DNA of 6,725 nt from Burkholderiales bacterium (GTDB lineage: Bacteria; Pseudomonadota; Gammaproteobacteria; Burkholderiales; JAEUOS01): the NCBI GenBank assembly GCA_947456845.1, contig CANGUJ010000221.1, forward strand, positions 1 to 6,725, given 5' to 3'. Each line of letters begins with the position of its first letter. Positions within the stretch are counted from its first letter, which is position 1. The position numbers and the translations under genes are program-made. Below the pieces are notes generated by a model. It was not told the DNA's origin and searched no databases. It saw only the letters and a program-made list of their open reading frames with translations. This document shows, piece after piece, positions 6,519 to 6,725 of this stretch.

Positions 6519-6725
6519 ATGTGGAAATGGATCATCGTCGGGGTCATCGCCATCGCAGGCATGTTCGCCCTGCTCCTCAAGGGCGGCGGCAATGTCAGCA
6601 TGCTGGGCGAGCACGCCGGCGATGCGCATCCGCCGGCGGCGGAAACCAAGGTCGAGCCGCCCAAGGCGGAGGCCCCCAAAGCCGACGCGCCCGCTCCCGC
6701 GGCGGGTCCGGCCGGCGACGCCAAG
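6519..6725 (+). CDS. Small single-pass membrane protein with Pro/Ala/Lys-rich tail, 3' end cut off
   Basis: The frame is open from the ATG to the last base, giving 69 codons with no stop, so the C-terminus is outside the window. I do not recognise the protein. It begins MWKWIIVGVIAIAGMFALLL, a short cationic start and a hydrophobic run of about 18 residues (4-20) that fits a signal anchor. No lipobox cysteine or convincing signal-peptidase site is visible. A Gly-rich turn (22-24) follows, then a low-complexity, probably disordered tail rich in Pro, Ala, Lys and Glu with five-residue units PKAEA, PKADA, PAPAA at residues 48-62. Such tails are seen in periplasm-spanning or envelope linker proteins, but composition alone does not show function. 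The strong ribosome site and the 63-base gap after prpF suggest a real gene, possibly co-transcribed with the operon. It could also be the N-terminus of a longer protein with a folded domain beyond the window. Confidence 0.7.
   Translation, partial: MWKWIIVGVIAIAGMFALLLKGGGNVSMLGEHAGDAHPPAAETKVEPPKAEAPKADAPAPAAGPAGDAK
6660..6704 (+). repeat. Three imperfect 15-base units coding for PKAEA / PKADA / PAPAA
   Basis: Three consecutive 15-base units, at 6660-6674, 6675-6689 and 6690-6704, encode PKAEA, PKADA and PAPAA. The first two differ mainly at third codon positions and by one Glu/Asp change. This is low-complexity sequence within the tail of the small membrane protein. Confidence 0.55.

Noticed and set aside
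5196..6629. A 477-codon minus-strand open frame opposite prpF and the following gap
   Set aside because: Same GC-driven shadow effect; the translation has no family signature, while prpF on the plus strand has many.
6452..6724. A 90-codon minus-strand open frame at the window end
   Set aside because: Its start region is the complement of the Pro/Ala/Lys-rich repeat and gives Gly/Ala/Ser low-complexity sequence. The plus-strand frame has the ribosome site and membrane segment.

Overview
This window is a high-GC, tightly packed stretch with every gene on the plus strand. It is the core of a methylcitrate-cycle operon for propionate/propionyl-CoA breakdown. Protein sequences, gene order and GC-rich codon use suggest a betaproteobacterium, perhaps from the Rhodocyclales or Burkholderiales. 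That placement is a judgement from family resemblance, not a search result.

Layout: (1) 1-570, the C-terminal part of an HpcH/HpaI (CitE-like) CoA-ester lyase whose start lies upstream of the window. (2) 567-1454, prpB, 2-methylisocitrate lyase. (3) 1478-2635, prpC, 2-methylcitrate synthase. (4) 2653-5259, acnD, Fe/S-dependent 2-methylcitrate dehydratase. (5) 5256-6455, prpF, methylaconitate isomerase. (6) 6519-6725, the start of an unrecognised small protein with one N-terminal membrane segment and a Pro/Ala/Lys-rich tail, cut by the window end. The lyase/prpB and acnD/prpF pairs overlap by four bases (ATGA). The other gaps are 17 to 63 bases, so the first five genes are probably one transcript.

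Pathway: PrpC condenses propionyl-CoA with oxaloacetate to 2-methylcitrate. AcnD dehydrates it, and PrpF isomerises the methylaconitate product to the form an ordinary aconitase can rehydrate to 2-methylisocitrate. PrpB cleaves that to pyruvate and succinate. This is the acnD-prpF version of the cycle, which replaces prpD. No prpD, prpE, prpR or aconitase gene for the rehydration step is seen here.

The core operon is well known and I see no new system in it. The parts least explained by known biology are the CitE-like lyase coupled to prpB and the small membrane-anchored protein after prpF. There is no gene-free stretch over 300 bases. I saw no RNA gene, mobile element, CRISPR array or promoter that I could support.
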